Source: Parafrankia discariae | GTDB taxonomy: Bacteria > Actinomycetota > Actinomycetes > Frankiales > Frankiaceae | Assembly (NCBI RefSeq): GCF_000373365.1 | Contig: NZ_KB891208.1 | Span: 124,001 to 188,000, forward strand | Direction: 5' to 3' | Length of the DNA: 64,000 nt | Part shown: in pieces, positions 48,539 to 58,677 of the stretch | How positions within the stretch are numbered: the first letter of the stretch is position 1 | How the letters are laid out: the number at the start of each line of letters is the position of its first letter | Made by a program: the position numbers and the translations under genes | The notes under the pieces: generated by a model | Told to the model about the DNA's origin: nothing | Databases searched by the model: none | Seen by the model: the letters and a program-made list of their open reading frames with translations, nothing else

Positions 48539-49237
48539 TCAGCCGAGCATGGCGATCATCAGTGCTGTGTAGTGACAGCCGGCGGCGACAAGGGTGAACG
48601 CGTGGAACACCTCGTGGTACCCGAAGGTGCCGGGCGCCGGGTCGGGTCGCCGGGAGGCGTACACCAGTGCGCCGAGGCTGTAGCAGGCGCCGCCCACCAG
48701 TAGCAGGACCATCGCCGCCACGCCGGCCTGGTGCATCAGCTCGGGGATGACGAAGACGGCCACCCAGCCCAGCGCGATGTAGAGCGGGACGATCAGGAAG
48801 CGCGGCGAGTGCAGCCAGAGCATGCGCACCAGCACCCCCAGAGCCGCCCCGCCCCAGACGACGGCCAGCACGATGCGCGCGGTGTGCTCCGGCATCGCGA
48901 TGAGGGCGAATGGAGTGTAGGTGCCGGCGATGAAAACGAAGATCATAGAGTGGTCGAGGCGCTTCATCAGCGAGCGGGCGCGTGAGGTCGACCACATTTT
49001 TCGGTGATAGAGGGCACTGGTTCCGAACAGTGCCGCAATGCTGATCGCGTAAACGGCCACCCCGAGGCGGGCCCTCAGTGTCGTGGCCAGTGCCACCGCA
49101 ATGACGCCGAGTGCGAGGCTCACGGGGAATGCTCCGGCGTGTAGCCACCCCCGCATGCGCGGTCGCACCAGGTCACGCGGATGGGAGTTCAGGGTCGCGT
49201 CGTCGGAGCCGGCGGTCTGCCGTGCGAGGGAGGCCAC
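48539..49237 (-). CDS. Hemolysin III/TrhA family membrane protein
   Basis: The 232-residue protein has seven predicted helices and the PAQR/CREST metal-site motifs: SALYHRKMW, RLDHSMIFVFIAGTYTPF, and GYHEVFHAFTLVAAGCHYTA with the paired His residues. Bacterial members affect membrane fluidity and sodium or energy balance. GTG 49237 is chosen because the upstream part of the open frame is unlike the family. It is divergent from pckG. Confidence 0.85.
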   Translation of the reverse strand: MASLARQTAGSDDATLNSHPRDLVRPRMRGWLHAGAFPVSLALGVIAVALATTLRARLGVAVYAISIAALFGTSALYHRKMWSTSRARSLMKRLDHSMIFVFIAGTYTPFALIAMPEHTARIVLAVVWGGAALGVLVRMLWLHSPRFLIVPLYIALGWVAVFVIPELMHQAGVAAMVLLLVGGACYSLGALVYASRRPDPAPGTFGYHEVFHAFTLVAAGCHYTALMIAMLG

Positions 49238-49533
49238 GGGGCAGAACGATATCGGGTCGGCATCGGGGTCACGAAGCGGAGCCGACCAGCGTCGGTCAGT
49301 CCGTCCCGGTGCGTGATGGATCCTACGTTTCCGCGTACTGCCTACCGCGCGACTCTGCACCGAAAGCGCGGTACAGTCTAATGATCCTGAACGCGGCCTC
49401 GAACTGCCCCGTTTCCCACAGGTTTGTACCTGGGTGTCTGGTGGTGTTCGGGTGCGAACGCGGCACCTGCGCTCACGGCACTCGCACACGGGACGAGAAC
49501 GCGACAGGTTCAACTCGACCGGAGGTGTGAGCT

Positions 49534-51357
49534 GTGACGACCGCGGCACAGATTCCCGGGCTGGATGCCGCCCCCACCAAGCACACCAGGCTGCTCGCCT
49601 GGGTGCGTGAGATCGCCGAACTCACCCAGCCGGACCGTATTGAATGGTGCGACGGCTCGGAATCCGAGTTCGATCGGCTGACATCACTGCTCATCGACAA
49701 GGGCACTCTCGTCCGGCTTGACGGCGAGAAACGCCCGAACAGCTTCTACGCCGCCTCGGACCCCAGCGACGTGGCGCGCGTGGAGGACCGGACCTACATT
49801 TGTTCGGAGAAGGCCGAGGATGCCGGCCCGACGAACAACTGGCTCGATCCGGCCGAAATGCGCGCGAAGCTGGGTGAGCTCTTCGCCGGATGCATGCGGG
49901 GACGGACGATGTACGTCGTCCCGTTCTGCATGGGTCCGCTCGGTTCGCACATCTCGGCGCTCGGCGTCGAAATCACGGACTCGCCCTACGTTGTCATCTC
50001 CATGCGCACGATGACCCGAATGGGAACTCCCGCGCTGGACCAGCTCGGTGACGACGGATTCTTCGTCCCGGCGGTTCACTCGCTGGGCGCGCCCCTCGAG
50101 CCCGGCGCGGCGGACGTCCCGTGGCCGTGTAATTCCACGAAGTACATCACGCACTTCCCGGAGACCCGCGAGATCTGGTCGTACGGCTCCGGTTACGGCG
50201 GCAACGCGCTGCTCGGCAAGAAGTGCTACGCCCTGCGTATCGCCTCGGTCATGGCGCGTGACCAGGGGTGGCTGGCCGAGCACATGCTGATCCTCAAGCT
50301 GACCTCGCCGGCCGGCAAGGTCCACTTCGTCGCCGCCGCGTTCCCGTCGGCGTGCGGCAAGACCAACCTCGCGATGCTGATCCCGACGCTGCCCGGCTGG
50401 AAGGCCGAGACGGTCGGCGACGACATCGCCTGGATGCGCTTCGGTGACGACGGCCGGCTCTACGCCGTCAACCCGGAGGCGGGCCTGTTCGGGGTGGCGC
50501 CGGGCACCGGCGAGGAGACCAACCCGAACGCGGTCAAGACCCTGTGGGGGAACGCGGTCTTCACCAACGTCGCGCGCACCGACGACGGTGACGTCTGGTG
50601 GGAGGGCCTCACACCGGAGAAGCCCGCGCACCTCATCGACTGGAAGGGCCGGGACTGGACGCCCGACTCGACCGAGCCGGCCGCGCACCCGAACGCCCGG
50701 TTCACGGTGCCGGCGAGCCAGTGCCCGACCATGGCGCCCGAGTGGGAGAACCCGGCCGGCGTGCCGATCTCGGCGATCCTGTTCGGTGGCCGCCGCGCGA
50801 CGGCCGTCCCGCTGGTGACCGAGGCGCCGGACTGGCAGCGCGGGGTGTTCTTCGGCTCGATCGTCGCCTCCGAGACGACCGCGGCCCAGGCGGGCGCGAT
50901 CGGCAAGCTGCGGCGCGACCCGTTCGCGATGCTGCCGTTCTGCGGCTACAACATGGCCGACTACTTCGCCCACTGGCTGGAGATCGGCAACAGGGCCGAC
51001 CCGGCCAAGCTGCCGCGGATCTACTACGTGAACTGGTTCCGCAAGAGCCCCGAGGGCCGCTACCTGTGGCCAGGGTTCGGCGAGAACAGCCGCGTGCTGG
51101 CCTGGATCGCGAGCCGGCTCGAGGGCGAGGCGAAGGGCACGGAGACCCCGCTGGGCATCCTCCCCGCCCCGGGCGAGCTCCCCACCGAGGGCCTGGACGT
51201 CTCCGAGGCCGACCTGGAGACCCTGCTCTCCGTCGACACCGAGGTGTGGCGGCAGGAGGCGGAGCTGATCCCGGACCACTACAACACCTTCGGTGACCGC
51301 CTGCCGGCCGAGCTGTGGGCGGAGCACGAGGCCCTCATCAAGCGCCTCAACGGCTGA
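49534..51357 (+). CDS. pckG: Phosphoenolpyruvate carboxykinase (GTP)
   Basis: PckG converts oxaloacetate and GTP to PEP and CO2 for gluconeogenesis. The 607-residue protein has the catalytic P-loop [12 protein letters not shown] with C274, [19 protein letters not shown]-like TKYITHFPE, and [20 protein letters not shown] 49534 follows GGAGGTGTGAGCT. Length matches the GTP class and not the ATP class. The 296-base upstream region shared with the TrhA gene contains a weak TACAGT -10. Confidence 0.96.
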   Translation: MTTAAQIPGLDAAPTKHTRLLAWVREIAELTQPDRIEWCDGSESEFDRLTSLLIDKGTLVRLDGEKRPNSFYAASDPSDVARVEDRTYICSEKAEDAGPTNNWLDPAEMRAKLGELFAGCMRGRTMYVVPFCMGPLGSHISALGVEITDSPYVVISMRTMTRMGTPALDQLGDDGFFVPAVHSLGAPLEPGAADVPWPCNSTKYITHFPETREIWSYGSGYGGNALLGKKCYALRIASVMARDQGWLAEHMLILKLTSPAGKVHFVAAAFPSACGKTNLAMLIPTLPGWKAETVGDDIAWMRFGDDGRLYAVNPEAGLFGVAPGTGEETNPNAVKTLWGNAVFTNVARTDDGDVWWEGLTPEKPAHLIDWKGRDWTPDSTEPAAHPNARFTVPASQCPTMAPEWENPAGVPISAILFGGRRATAVPLVTEAPDWQRGVFFGSIVASETTAAQAGAIGKLRRDPFAMLPFCGYNMADYFAHWLEIGNRADPAKLPRIYYVNWFRKSPEGRYLWPGFGENSRVLAWIASRLEGEAKGTETPLGILPAPGELPTEGLDVSEADLETLLSVDTEVWRQEAELIPDHYNTFGDRLPAELWAEHEALIKRLNG

Positions 51358-51404
51358 CGACCGGAGGAGACCGACTGCGCCGCGGCCGGCATCCTTCCCG
51401 GGGC

Positions 51405-51446
51405 GTCGAACCGGCGTCCGCGATCATTCGCGGGCGCCGGTTCGAC
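51405..51446 (+). terminator. pckG terminator hairpin
   Basis: An 18-base arm (51405-51422, beginning GTCGAACCGGCG) pairs with 51429-51446 with one G-T pair and a six-base loop ATCATT. It starts 48 bases after the pckG stop and is followed by GTTTCGG, so termination does not need a long U-tract. Confidence 0.8.
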
Positions 51447-51730
51447 GTTTCGGCGGTCGGGGCCGGTCGCGACGCGGGGTAGCCGAGGTCGGGGTGCGGC
51501 CGGGCCGGGGCGCCGCGCCGTCCAGGGCGGGCCGCGGTGGGAAGAGTCTCACCGCGCCAGGACGTCCGGCCGCCGGCGCCGCCGCGACCTGAGAAGAACT
51601 GATCGGTTCCGGTCCGTGAGATTATTCGCAGAGGGTGACTAGGGCCGGGTCTTCGCCGAGCATGGACCACGAAGGGCACACAAAGACAAGCGAAGCGTGT
51701 TGTAAGAAGTTGGTCGCCATCTTGCGGGGT

Positions 51731-51848
51731 GACGGCTAACGTGAGAGCCCTAGCGTCTCAAGTCGTGGTCCGACATCGGGTCGGCCACTCGGGAGGCCCC
51801 TCGGTGCCGCAACTGCGACAACGTCAGGAGGCCGGTTCCCGGCTCCTG
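51731..51848 (+). ncRNA. Structured leader upstream of phoH (three hairpins)
   Basis: Three hairpins can be drawn, each with one bulged base: 51731-51757 (GACGgCTA/TAGCGTC), 51765-51788 (GTGGtCCGAC/GTCGGCCAC) and 51825-51848 (CAGGAGgCCGG/CCGGCTCCTG). CCGCAACTG (51807-51815) and GTCAGGAGGCC (51823-51833) resemble cobalamin-riboswitch core pieces, but the rest of that fold is missing. The leader ends about 45 bases before the phoH GTG. It may be a cis-regulatory RNA; this is inferred. Confidence 0.4.
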
Positions 51849-51893
51849 CCCAGGGGCCCGGTCCCGGATACCTCCGAGTAAGCGGGTGGGCGT

Positions 51894-53186
51894 GTGCCAC
51901 GAACGCATGTCGTCGACACAAGCGTGCTGCTCTCTGATCCTGGCGCGCTGCTGCGGTTCGCGGAGCACAATGTCGTGCTCCCCCTGGTCGTCATAGGGGA
52001 GCTGGAAGGTAAGCGGAACCACCCGGAGCTGGGTTGGTTCGCCCGGGAGGCACTACGCATCCTGGACGACCTCCGGATCCGCCACGGCCGGCTGGATCAG
52101 CCACTGCCGTTGGAGACCGGTGGGACGCTCCAAGTGGAACTCAACCACACCGACTCGTCCGTGCTTCCACCGGGGTTCCGCGTGGACGACAACGACTCCA
52201 GGATCCTCTCGGTGGCCCTCAACCTGGCGCGTGAAGGCGCCGAGGTGGTGCTGGTCACGAAGGACCTGCCGCTGCGTGTGAAGGCATCCGTGGTCGGGCT
52301 CGCCGCGGAGGAGTACCAGGCCCTGTCGCCGGTGGACAGCGGCTGGAGCGGGATGGCGGACCTCACCGTCAGCCAGGACGACCTCGACCGGCTCTACGCC
52401 AAGGAGCTCGTCGAGGTCGCGGAGGCGGCCGACCTGCCCTGCCACACCGGCCTCGTGCTCACCGCGCCCGGGGGGAGCGCCTCGGCGCTCGGCCGGGTCA
52501 CCGCCGACAAGTCCATCCAGCTCGTGCGCGGCGACCGGGACGCCTTCGGGCTGCACGGCCGCTCCGCGGAGCAGCGGGTGGCCCTCGACCTGCTCCTCGA
52601 CCACGAGGTCGGCATCGTCTCCCTCGGCGGCCGCGCGGGCACGGGCAAGTCCGCCCTCGCCCTGTGCGCCGGCCTGGAGGCGGTCATGGAGCGCCGGCTG
52701 CACCGGCGGGTCGTCGTCTTCCGCCCGCTCTACGCCGTCGGCGGCCAGGACCTCGGCTACCTGCCCGGCAGCGAGAACGAGAAGATGGCGCCCTGGGCAC
52801 AGGCCGTCTTCGACACCCTCGGCGCTCTGGTGTCGCCCGAGGTCATCGAGGAGATCGTCGACCGGGGCATGCTCGAGGTGCTGCCGCTCACGCACATCCG
52901 CGGCCGCTCGCTGCACGACGCCTTCGTCATCGTGGACGAGGCGCAGTCCCTGGAACGCGGGGTACTGCTCACCGTCCTGTCCCGGCTCGGGCAGGGCTCG
53001 CGGGTCGTCCTCACCCATGACGTCGCCCAGCGCGACAACCTGCGGGTCGGCCGTCATGACGGGGTCGCCTCGGTCATCGAGACACTCAAGGGCCACCCCC
53101 TGTTCGCCCACATCACCCTGACCCGCTCCGAGCGGTCCCCGATCGCCGCCCTCGTCACCACCATGCTCGAGGACCTGGTCCTCTGA
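51894..53186 (+). CDS. PIN-PhoH fusion ATPase (PhoH2/YlaK-like)
   Basis: The 430-residue protein joins an N-terminal PIN ribonuclease domain ([35 protein letters not shown], and [11 protein letters not shown]) to a PhoH helicase-like ATPase domain with [11 protein letters not shown] (K252) and [10 protein letters not shown]. PhoH2 proteins unwind and cut RNA in a paired mechanism and respond to stress. GTG 51894 follows GCGGGTGGGC. The leader upstream is structured. The mycobacterial PhoH2 gene is preceded by an antitoxin-like gene, which is not present here. Confidence 0.9.
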   Translation: MPRTHVVDTSVLLSDPGALLRFAEHNVVLPLVVIGELEGKRNHPELGWFAREALRILDDLRIRHGRLDQPLPLETGGTLQVELNHTDSSVLPPGFRVDDNDSRILSVALNLAREGAEVVLVTKDLPLRVKASVVGLAAEEYQALSPVDSGWSGMADLTVSQDDLDRLYAKELVEVAEAADLPCHTGLVLTAPGGSASALGRVTADKSIQLVRGDRDAFGLHGRSAEQRVALDLLLDHEVGIVSLGGRAGTGKSALALCAGLEAVMERRLHRRVVVFRPLYAVGGQDLGYLPGSENEKMAPWAQAVFDTLGALVSPEVIEEIVDRGMLEVLPLTHIRGRSLHDAFVIVDEAQSLERGVLLTVLSRLGQGSRVVLTHDVAQRDNLRVGRHDGVASVIETLKGHPLFAHITLTRSERSPIAALVTTMLEDLVL

Positions 53187-53300
53187 GCGGGCCCAACCGG
53201 CCGAACTAGCCCAGTTTGGCCTAACCACCCCAGACCCCGCCCCGAACCACCCCACCCCGGCGACATCGGGGCGCCCCGGCGGCGGCGACTCGCTGAACCG

Positions 53301-53338
53301 TGGCGGGTGGGAGAGCCCACGGGCTCTCCCACCCGCCA
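53301..53338. terminator. Perfect 38-bp palindrome after phoH
   Basis: TGGCGGGTGGGAGAGCCC (53301-53318) is exactly complementary to 53321-53338 around AC. It lies 114 bases after phoH and 122 before msrA and is followed by CAGATCTTTC. It fits a phoH terminator but could be an operator. Confidence 0.6.
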
Positions 53339-53460
53339 CAGATCTTTCGGCGGGCCGGGGCCCGCCCCGGCCGGGGGCCCGCGGGGGTGTTGGGTGGGGC
53401 GGGAACTTGGCGGGGGGTGTGATGGTTGTGTCTGTCGGAACTCCCCGGAGGTGGTTCGCG

Positions 53461-54126
53461 ATGTTCTTCGGTCGCCACAAGACGACCCTCCCCACTGCCG
53501 ACCAGGCCCTGCCCGGCCGCGGCACACCGATCTTCACCGGCCCCGACCGGCACACCGTCCTCGGCACGTCCCTGCTCGGCCCCTTCCCGGAGGGGCTGCG
53601 CACGGCGGTGTTCGGGATGGGCTGTTTCTGGGGTGCGGAGCGCAAGTTCTGGCAGGTCCCGGGGGTGTACTCGACCGCGGTGGGCTACGCGGGCGGGATC
53701 ACGCCGAACCCGACCTACGAGGAGGCCTGCTCCGGCCAGACCGGCCACACCGAGGCCGTGCTCGTCGTCTTCGACCCGGCGAAGGTCAGCTTCGACGAGC
53801 TGCTGCGGGTGTTCTGGGAGGGCCACGACCCGACCCAGGGCATGCGCCAGGGCAACGACGTCGGCACCCAGTACCGGTCGGCGATCTACACGGACGGCGC
53901 GGACCAGGCCGCGACCGCGCAGGCGAGCCGGGACGCCTTCCAGCGCGTTCTCACCGCGGCCGGCTACCCGGAGATCACCACGGAGATCGCGCCCGCCGGC
54001 CCGTTCTACTACGCCGAGGAGTACCACCAGCAGTACCTGTCGGACGCCAAGAACCCGCACGGGTACTGCGGTCTGGGTGGCACCGGCCTGTCCTGCCCGG
54101 TGGGCGTCGCCGCCGCGGACAGCTGA
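53461..54126 (+). CDS. msrA: Peptide methionine sulfoxide reductase A
   Basis: MsrA reduces methionine-S-sulfoxide in proteins. The 221-residue protein has the catalytic C55 in [45 protein letters not shown] and resolving Cys in [13 protein letters not shown]. It carries the N-terminal extension common in actinobacteria. ATG 53461 follows GGAGG by eight bases. It is convergent with radC. Confidence 0.95.
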   Translation: MFFGRHKTTLPTADQALPGRGTPIFTGPDRHTVLGTSLLGPFPEGLRTAVFGMGCFWGAERKFWQVPGVYSTAVGYAGGITPNPTYEEACSGQTGHTEAVLVVFDPAKVSFDELLRVFWEGHDPTQGMRQGNDVGTQYRSAIYTDGADQAATAQASRDAFQRVLTAAGYPEITTEIAPAGPFYYAEEYHQQYLSDAKNPHGYCGLGGTGLSCPVGVAAADS

Positions 54127-54201
54127 GCGCCGCAGGCCCGGGGGATCGCCCCGGGCCGGTGGGCGTGGGTCCCGCCCGCGGGGTGGGTCCGGCCTGCGGG
54201 C

Positions 54202-54864
54202 TCAGGCGTCCACCACCCGGCGCCACGTCTCGTCGGTGATGATCACGTGGTCGAGGAAGCGCAGGCCCAGCAGCGCGGCCGACTCCCGCAGCCGGGTGGT
54301 GACCCGGCGGTCGTCCGCGCTCGGCTCGGGGTTGCCGTCGGGGTGGTTGTGGGCCACGCCGAACGCCGAGCCGCCGCAGCGCAGCACGTACCCGAGCAGG
54401 TCGCGCAGGCCCAGTGGGCTGTGGCCGGACGTGCCCTGGGTGAGCAGCCTCGCCCGCAGGACGGCCGCGTTGCCGTCGCAGACGACCACGACCACCCGCT
54501 CGCCGCGCAGGCCACGCAGCAGCGGTGCGGCGGCCTCGGCCAGCGCCGCCGTGCTGGTCACCCCGGAGACGCCCGCCGCCGGGGGCCGGGCGCGCCGGCC
54601 CAGGTGGAAGGCCGCGCAGACCCGGGCCGCCTTCGCCGGTCCCACCCCGGGCTGACCGATCAGCTCCTGCGGGTCGGCCCGGGAGAGCTCGTACAGCCCA
54701 CCGTGGCGCGCGATGAGCCGCCCGGCGAGATCGACCGCGTCACATCCGGGCGTGCCCGACCCGAGCAGGAGCGCCAGCAGCTCGCGGTCGGCGAGCGCCT
54801 CGGCGCCCGCGGCCAGGACCCGCTCGCGTGGCCGTTCCCGCGCCGGAAGATCCTTCACCCGCAT
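54202..54864 (-). CDS. radC: RadC-family JAB1/MPN protein
   Basis: The 220-residue protein has a helix-hairpin-helix part (LIGQPGVGPAKAARVCAAF) and the JAMM metalloprotease-like motif HNHPDGNPEPSADD (H172, H174, D185). RadC was once thought to be a repair protein, and its actual function is unresolved. ATG 54864 gives MRVKDLPARERPRERV, the usual start. ATG 54879 is five codons upstream. Confidence 0.9.
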   Translation of the reverse strand: MRVKDLPARERPRERVLAAGAEALADRELLALLLGSGTPGCDAVDLAGRLIARHGGLYELSRADPQELIGQPGVGPAKAARVCAAFHLGRRARPPAAGVSGVTSTAALAEAAAPLLRGLRGERVVVVVCDGNAAVLRARLLTQGTSGHSPLGLRDLLGYVLRCGGSAFGVAHNHPDGNPEPSADDRRVTTRLRESAALLGLRFLDHVIITDETWRRVVDA

Positions 54865-55043
54865 GGCTACCCCGTTCATGGGCGAGTGACATCACGAGCC
54901 GGGCCCGCCGGGCCCGACGCCGTATCACGGTAGACGGCGGGTACGACGGGTTCCGCCAGTCGCGGCGCCCCGGGGTATCGCAACGTCGCGGGGCGCCTGC
55001 GCGTCTGTTCTGTGCCTGCACACTTCGGCGCGTGGGGGAACAT

Positions 55044-55604
55044 GTGGCTCGCCGTAACAACGACCACCGGACGTGGGACGAACTCAGCCGCCCGGAACAG
55101 CGGATCGGGCTGGCCCTGCTCGCCGCCGTCGGGCTCGTCGCGGTGATCGGGGTGTGGTTCCTGATCGGTGGTGACGGCGCGGACGCCGAGACCGGCGCGG
55201 CCGCGCCCCCGACCATCGATCTCGAGGCCGAGCTGGCCGACTGGTACCAGTCCACGTCGGCGGTGCGCACGGACGTCGCCCGGGCGGCGACCGACGTGCG
55301 CACCCACATCGGCGCGAACGACGGGATCTCGCTGCGGCCGGCCTGCGAGGTGCTGGACCGGGCGTCCCGGGACGCGACCGCGCTCCCGGCCGCGCCACTG
55401 GACTCGGTGGCCCGGAGCTGGTCCGACGGTGCCGCGGCCTACGCGGGCGCGGCGCAGGCGTGCGGCAACCTCTTCGACGGCACGCCCGTCCCGCCGGCCA
55501 CCCTGCTGGCGCGCACGACGTCCGCCCTCGACCAGGCGGACGGCCTGTGGGCCCGGCTGGCGTCCGACCTGGGCGAGCCCGCCCTGGTGGTCCCCCCGGA
55601 CTGA
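55044..55604 (+). CDS. Membrane-anchored hypothetical protein
   Basis: The 186-residue protein has a short charged start (ARRNNDHRTWDELSRPEQR), one transmembrane helix (IGLALLAAVGLVAVIGVWFLI) and an extracellular helical part with two Cys (PACEVLDRA, QACGNLFDG) that may form a disulfide. No family recognised. GTG 55044 is chosen because GGGGGA lies just upstream. GTG 55032 is an alternative. Confidence 0.55.
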   Translation: MARRNNDHRTWDELSRPEQRIGLALLAAVGLVAVIGVWFLIGGDGADAETGAAAPPTIDLEAELADWYQSTSAVRTDVARAATDVRTHIGANDGISLRPACEVLDRASRDATALPAAPLDSVARSWSDGAAAYAGAAQACGNLFDGTPVPPATLLARTTSALDQADGLWARLASDLGEPALVVPPD

Positions 55605-55616
55605 CCGGCCCGGTCG

Positions 55617-55928
55617 GTGCCGGCGGCATGGCTCCGATGCTGCGACACTTCGGCTGATGCGCGCGCCGCCGGCATCTCGCCGCCGGGCGAGGGCACCGCG
55701 CACGTGCACCTCACCGACCTGCCCGGCGAGTGGCTGGTGCGCCTGGCCGGCCCCGCCGTCACGGTGACGCCCGAGCACGCCAGAGGGGACGCCGCGCTGC
55801 GGGGGCCGGCCGGGCCCGTCCTGCTCGCGTTGTGGGGGCGGCTCGACCCGGCCGCTCCCGGCCCGCGCGGGGCCGGCCTCGCCGTCCACGGCGACGCGCC
55901 CGTCCTGACCGCGCTGCGGCCGGGTTGA
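55617..55928 (+). pseudogene. Maleylpyruvate-isomerase C-terminal domain remnant
   Basis: The 103-residue frame (GTG 55617) contains GEGTAHVHLTDLPGEWLVRL, VTPEHARGDAALRGPAGPVLLALWGRL and VHGDAPVL. This matches the C-terminal half of mycothiol-dependent maleylpyruvate isomerase family proteins, whose normal length is about 250 residues. The DinB-like N-terminal half is missing, and nothing upstream in any frame restores it. It is either a fragment left by deletion or a stand-alone domain. Confidence 0.6.
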
Positions 55929-56000
55929 GCAGGGGAGCACAGCGGGAAACAGCAGCGGGAACAGGAACGAAAACAGGAGCTGGCGCGGAAGCGCCGCCGG

Positions 56001-57455
56001 CTACGAACCGGCGGTGGGCCGGCGGAACAGCGTGGCGGTGGGAGCCGCGGCGGTCAGCGTGGCCTTGGCCGGCGTGAAGAGGAAGGACTTCTGCGGCAGG
56101 CCGTCCGGACCGAGGAAGAACGCCTGCTCGATCGAGTCGACCTGGATGCGTGCCCCGGTGTCGTACCCCTCGCCGATCAGCCGGGTCGCCTGGATGGAGG
56201 CGATGTCCTCGGCGACGGTGCCGGGCGGGAGCGCGATCGCGGTCTGCGCGGGGGAGTCCCGCTGGATGGACCACGCCGGGTACACGCCGCTGGAGCGGAA
56301 CGTGTTGGGGTTGCCGGACAGGCGGACGCCCACGGACAGCCCGACCCAGGCGTCGTCGGTGTTCGGCTGGCCCAGCGTGCTCTTGCGGATGACCAGGTAC
56401 AGGTAGTTGCGGGGGTCGCTGATCAGGTCGGTGGACGATGCCTCGGGGGCCTCGGTCACCTTGCCCTCGCGGTTCACCTCCTGGGCCATCACCCAGTACG
56501 TCCACGGGTTGCGGTCCATGGCCCGCTCGCGGGCCTCGTCCGCCTGGTCCAGCGGCTCGCCCAGGGCGAGCGAGAAGCGCATCTGGCCGTCGGTCCGGTC
56601 GCACATGTTGTTGTTCAGCGTGCAGGTCTGCAGGACGGGGTGGGTGCCCTCGAGACGTCCGGTGAACGGGGCCTGGACGTGCTCGGGCGCCTGGATCACG
56701 GCACTGCCCGGCACGGCGTTGCCGGCGGCGTCGACCTCGACCTGGTAGGTCCACTCGATGTCGGTGGTCCGCCCCCAGCGGGCCATCAGCGCGGGAGTGG
56801 ACGTCCCGCCGTCCTCGTTGCTCCAGACCATGGAGTAGGTGATCAGTCGGTGCCCGGAGACCGCGGTCGGGGCCTCGGAGTAGAAGGCGACGAGCGGGGA
56901 GTCGGTCAGGGCGTTCTGGAAGGGGCCGGTCGCCGGCGTCCCGGGCAGGAGCGCGGGGTTGACCGTCGTGCGCCCGTAGATCACCGGGGCGTTGCGGGCC
57001 GCCGCGTAGTGCGGGTCGCCGGCCGCGATCGTGCGGAAGGCGAAGTCCGACAGCTTCGCCGTGGACGACCCCTGCGGGGAGCGGTCCCCGGCGAACAGCA
57101 GTCGCAGGTTGTGCTTCCCGGGGGTGAGCGCGCCGAGGGCCAGGCCGTGCCGGGTCGGGAACGACGCGGGGATCACCACGTCCGTCGTGTAGGTGCCGTC
57201 GACGAACACGGAGACCACGGCGGACTCGGAACCGACCGTTCCCCAGGAGGCGCCCGGGGCGGACGTGGTCACGTCGAGCACGACCTCGCCCGCGTTGTCC
57301 ACGCTGAACGGGACGGTCGTCTCGGCCGCGCGTTCGAGCACCACCTCGGCGGGCGCGGCGGGCGCGTCACCGCCCGAGTCACACGCCGCGACGGTCACGG
57401 CGAGCAGGGCGGCGGCAATCCCGCCACCGAGCAGCCGGCGAATTACCCCAGGCAC
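56001..57455 (-). CDS. Large secreted lipoprotein of unknown function
   Basis: The 484-residue protein has a signal peptide with lipobox VAAC (C25), then beta-rich domains: an N-terminal unit (VVLERAAETTVPFSVDNAGEVVLDV, KHNLRLLFAGDRS) and a larger C-terminal part with paired Cys (QTCTLNNNMCDRTDG), WVMAQEVNREGKV and a FRSSGVYPAWSIQRDSP segment. I do not recognise the family. GTG 57455 follows AAGGAG by six bases, a strong start. It would sit on the outer face of the membrane. Confidence 0.75.
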   Translation of the reverse strand: MPGVIRRLLGGGIAAALLAVTVAACDSGGDAPAAPAEVVLERAAETTVPFSVDNAGEVVLDVTTSAPGASWGTVGSESAVVSVFVDGTYTTDVVIPASFPTRHGLALGALTPGKHNLRLLFAGDRSPQGSSTAKLSDFAFRTIAAGDPHYAAARNAPVIYGRTTVNPALLPGTPATGPFQNALTDSPLVAFYSEAPTAVSGHRLITYSMVWSNEDGGTSTPALMARWGRTTDIEWTYQVEVDAAGNAVPGSAVIQAPEHVQAPFTGRLEGTHPVLQTCTLNNNMCDRTDGQMRFSLALGEPLDQADEARERAMDRNPWTYWVMAQEVNREGKVTEAPEASSTDLISDPRNYLYLVIRKSTLGQPNTDDAWVGLSVGVRLSGNPNTFRSSGVYPAWSIQRDSPAQTAIALPPGTVAEDIASIQATRLIGEGYDTGARIQVDSIEQAFFLGPDGLPQKSFLFTPAKATLTAAAPTATLFRRPTAGS

Positions 57456-57965
57456 CCGATTCTCCTTCTGTGATCCGGGAGCACCCGCCGCGCCGCGGCC
57501 GTCCCACCCGTCCCGAATCGTCACGCGATCCTGCGTTTGTCCATCCTGACGTCTCAGTCGCGTTCGGTCGCAGCCGCCTCCCCCTAATGGGGGGTGCCAT
57601 CCTGGGGGATTCAGCCGGTGGGTGCCCGCCGGGCCGCTCCCGGTCGGGGGCGCGGGTGGGGTCCGGACGTCCGCGAGCGGGGTGGCCACCGCCACGGGTG
57701 GCGGATGTCGCGCGCCGCGACGGCCGGGAATCCCTCCTAACGTGCCCGCGGCGGACGCGGGGGCGCAGGCCGGTCCGGCATCATTCTTGAGGGGTACGCG
57801 CAGCAGGGGCGGGTGGGAACGTGGGCGCGTGGGACAGCCGCCCGGAGCCGGAACGCTCGTACCCATGGCGCCATCGGCAGCCAGATCAGGGCTCCCCGCC
57901 GCACGGGTCGTCGGCTGGGTGGGGAGCCGCCCGACCACAGGCCGTCGAGCACGCGGGGAGGCACC
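57456..57965. other. Divergent intergenic region between the lipoprotein and adk-like genes
   Basis: 510 bases with no gene. A short hairpin CCCCC-TAAT-GGGGG (57580-57593) stands out. GGGGAGG at about 57954-57960 is the ribosome-binding site of the adk-like gene. Confidence 0.4.
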
Positions 57966-58622
57966 GTGCGCAAGTTCGTGATCATGGGCGTGCAGGGCAG
58001 TGGGAAGGGGACGCAGGCGAAGCTGATGGCCGACGAGCTCGACCTGGTCCACATCAGCGTGGGTGACGTGTTCCGCTGGAACGTGCAGAACCACACCAAG
58101 ATCGGCGCGCAGGTGCGGCGGATCGTGGCCAGCGGGCACCTGGTGGGCGACGACCTCGTCGAGTCGGTGGTCCGCACCCGCCTCACCGAGCACGACTGGA
58201 ACTACGGGTTCATCATCGACGGCTTCCCGCGCAACGCCCGGCAGGCGGAGTTCTTCCTGGAGAGCTACGACATAGACGGCGTCATCTACCTCGACCTGCC
58301 GGACGAGGAGGTCGTGCGCCGGGTGCTGGCCCGCCGGCTGTGCTCGCGGTGCGGCCTCGACTACAACCTGATCGCCAGCCGCCCGCAGATCGAGGACACC
58401 TGCGACGTCTGCGGGGGCGCGCTGGTGACCCGCTCCGACGACAATCCGGAGGCCCTGGCGGTGCGGCTGTCGGAGTACCACGCGAAGACCCGGCCGGTGA
58501 TGGAGATCTTCCAGCGCAAGGAGCAGGTCGCGGTGGTCGACGCGCGGCGCTCCGTCCTGGAGGTCCAGGCCGAGATCCGCGACCAGTTCGCCCTGCCGTC
58601 GCCGCGCGCGATGGCCCGGTGA
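57966..58622 (+). CDS. Adenylate kinase paralogue, zinc-LID type
   Basis: The 218-residue protein has the P-loop GVQGSGKGT (8-16), DGFPRNARQAEFF, and a LID with four Cys (C126, C129, C146, C149) arranged as a structural zinc site. Adenylate kinases interconvert ATP, AMP and ADP. The housekeeping adk normally lies in the ribosomal-protein operon, so this isolated gene is probably a paralogue with a related or different NMP preference. GTG 57966 follows GGGGAGG. Its neighbours are lipoproteins, which give no clue. Confidence 0.88.
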   Translation: MRKFVIMGVQGSGKGTQAKLMADELDLVHISVGDVFRWNVQNHTKIGAQVRRIVASGHLVGDDLVESVVRTRLTEHDWNYGFIIDGFPRNARQAEFFLESYDIDGVIYLDLPDEEVVRRVLARRLCSRCGLDYNLIASRPQIEDTCDVCGGALVTRSDDNPEALAVRLSEYHAKTRPVMEIFQRKEQVAVVDARRSVLEVQAEIRDQFALPSPRAMAR

Positions 58623-58677
58623 CGGACCGCCCGGCGGTCCCGCTTCGGCCCGGCGGTGATCCGCCGGGCCGGTCGAA

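Noticed and set aside
51731-51848. Cobalamin riboswitch upstream of phoH
   Set aside because: Two core-like stretches are present, but their spacing and the order of the GCCACT element do not fit, and the gene is not B12-related. Kept only as a structured leader.
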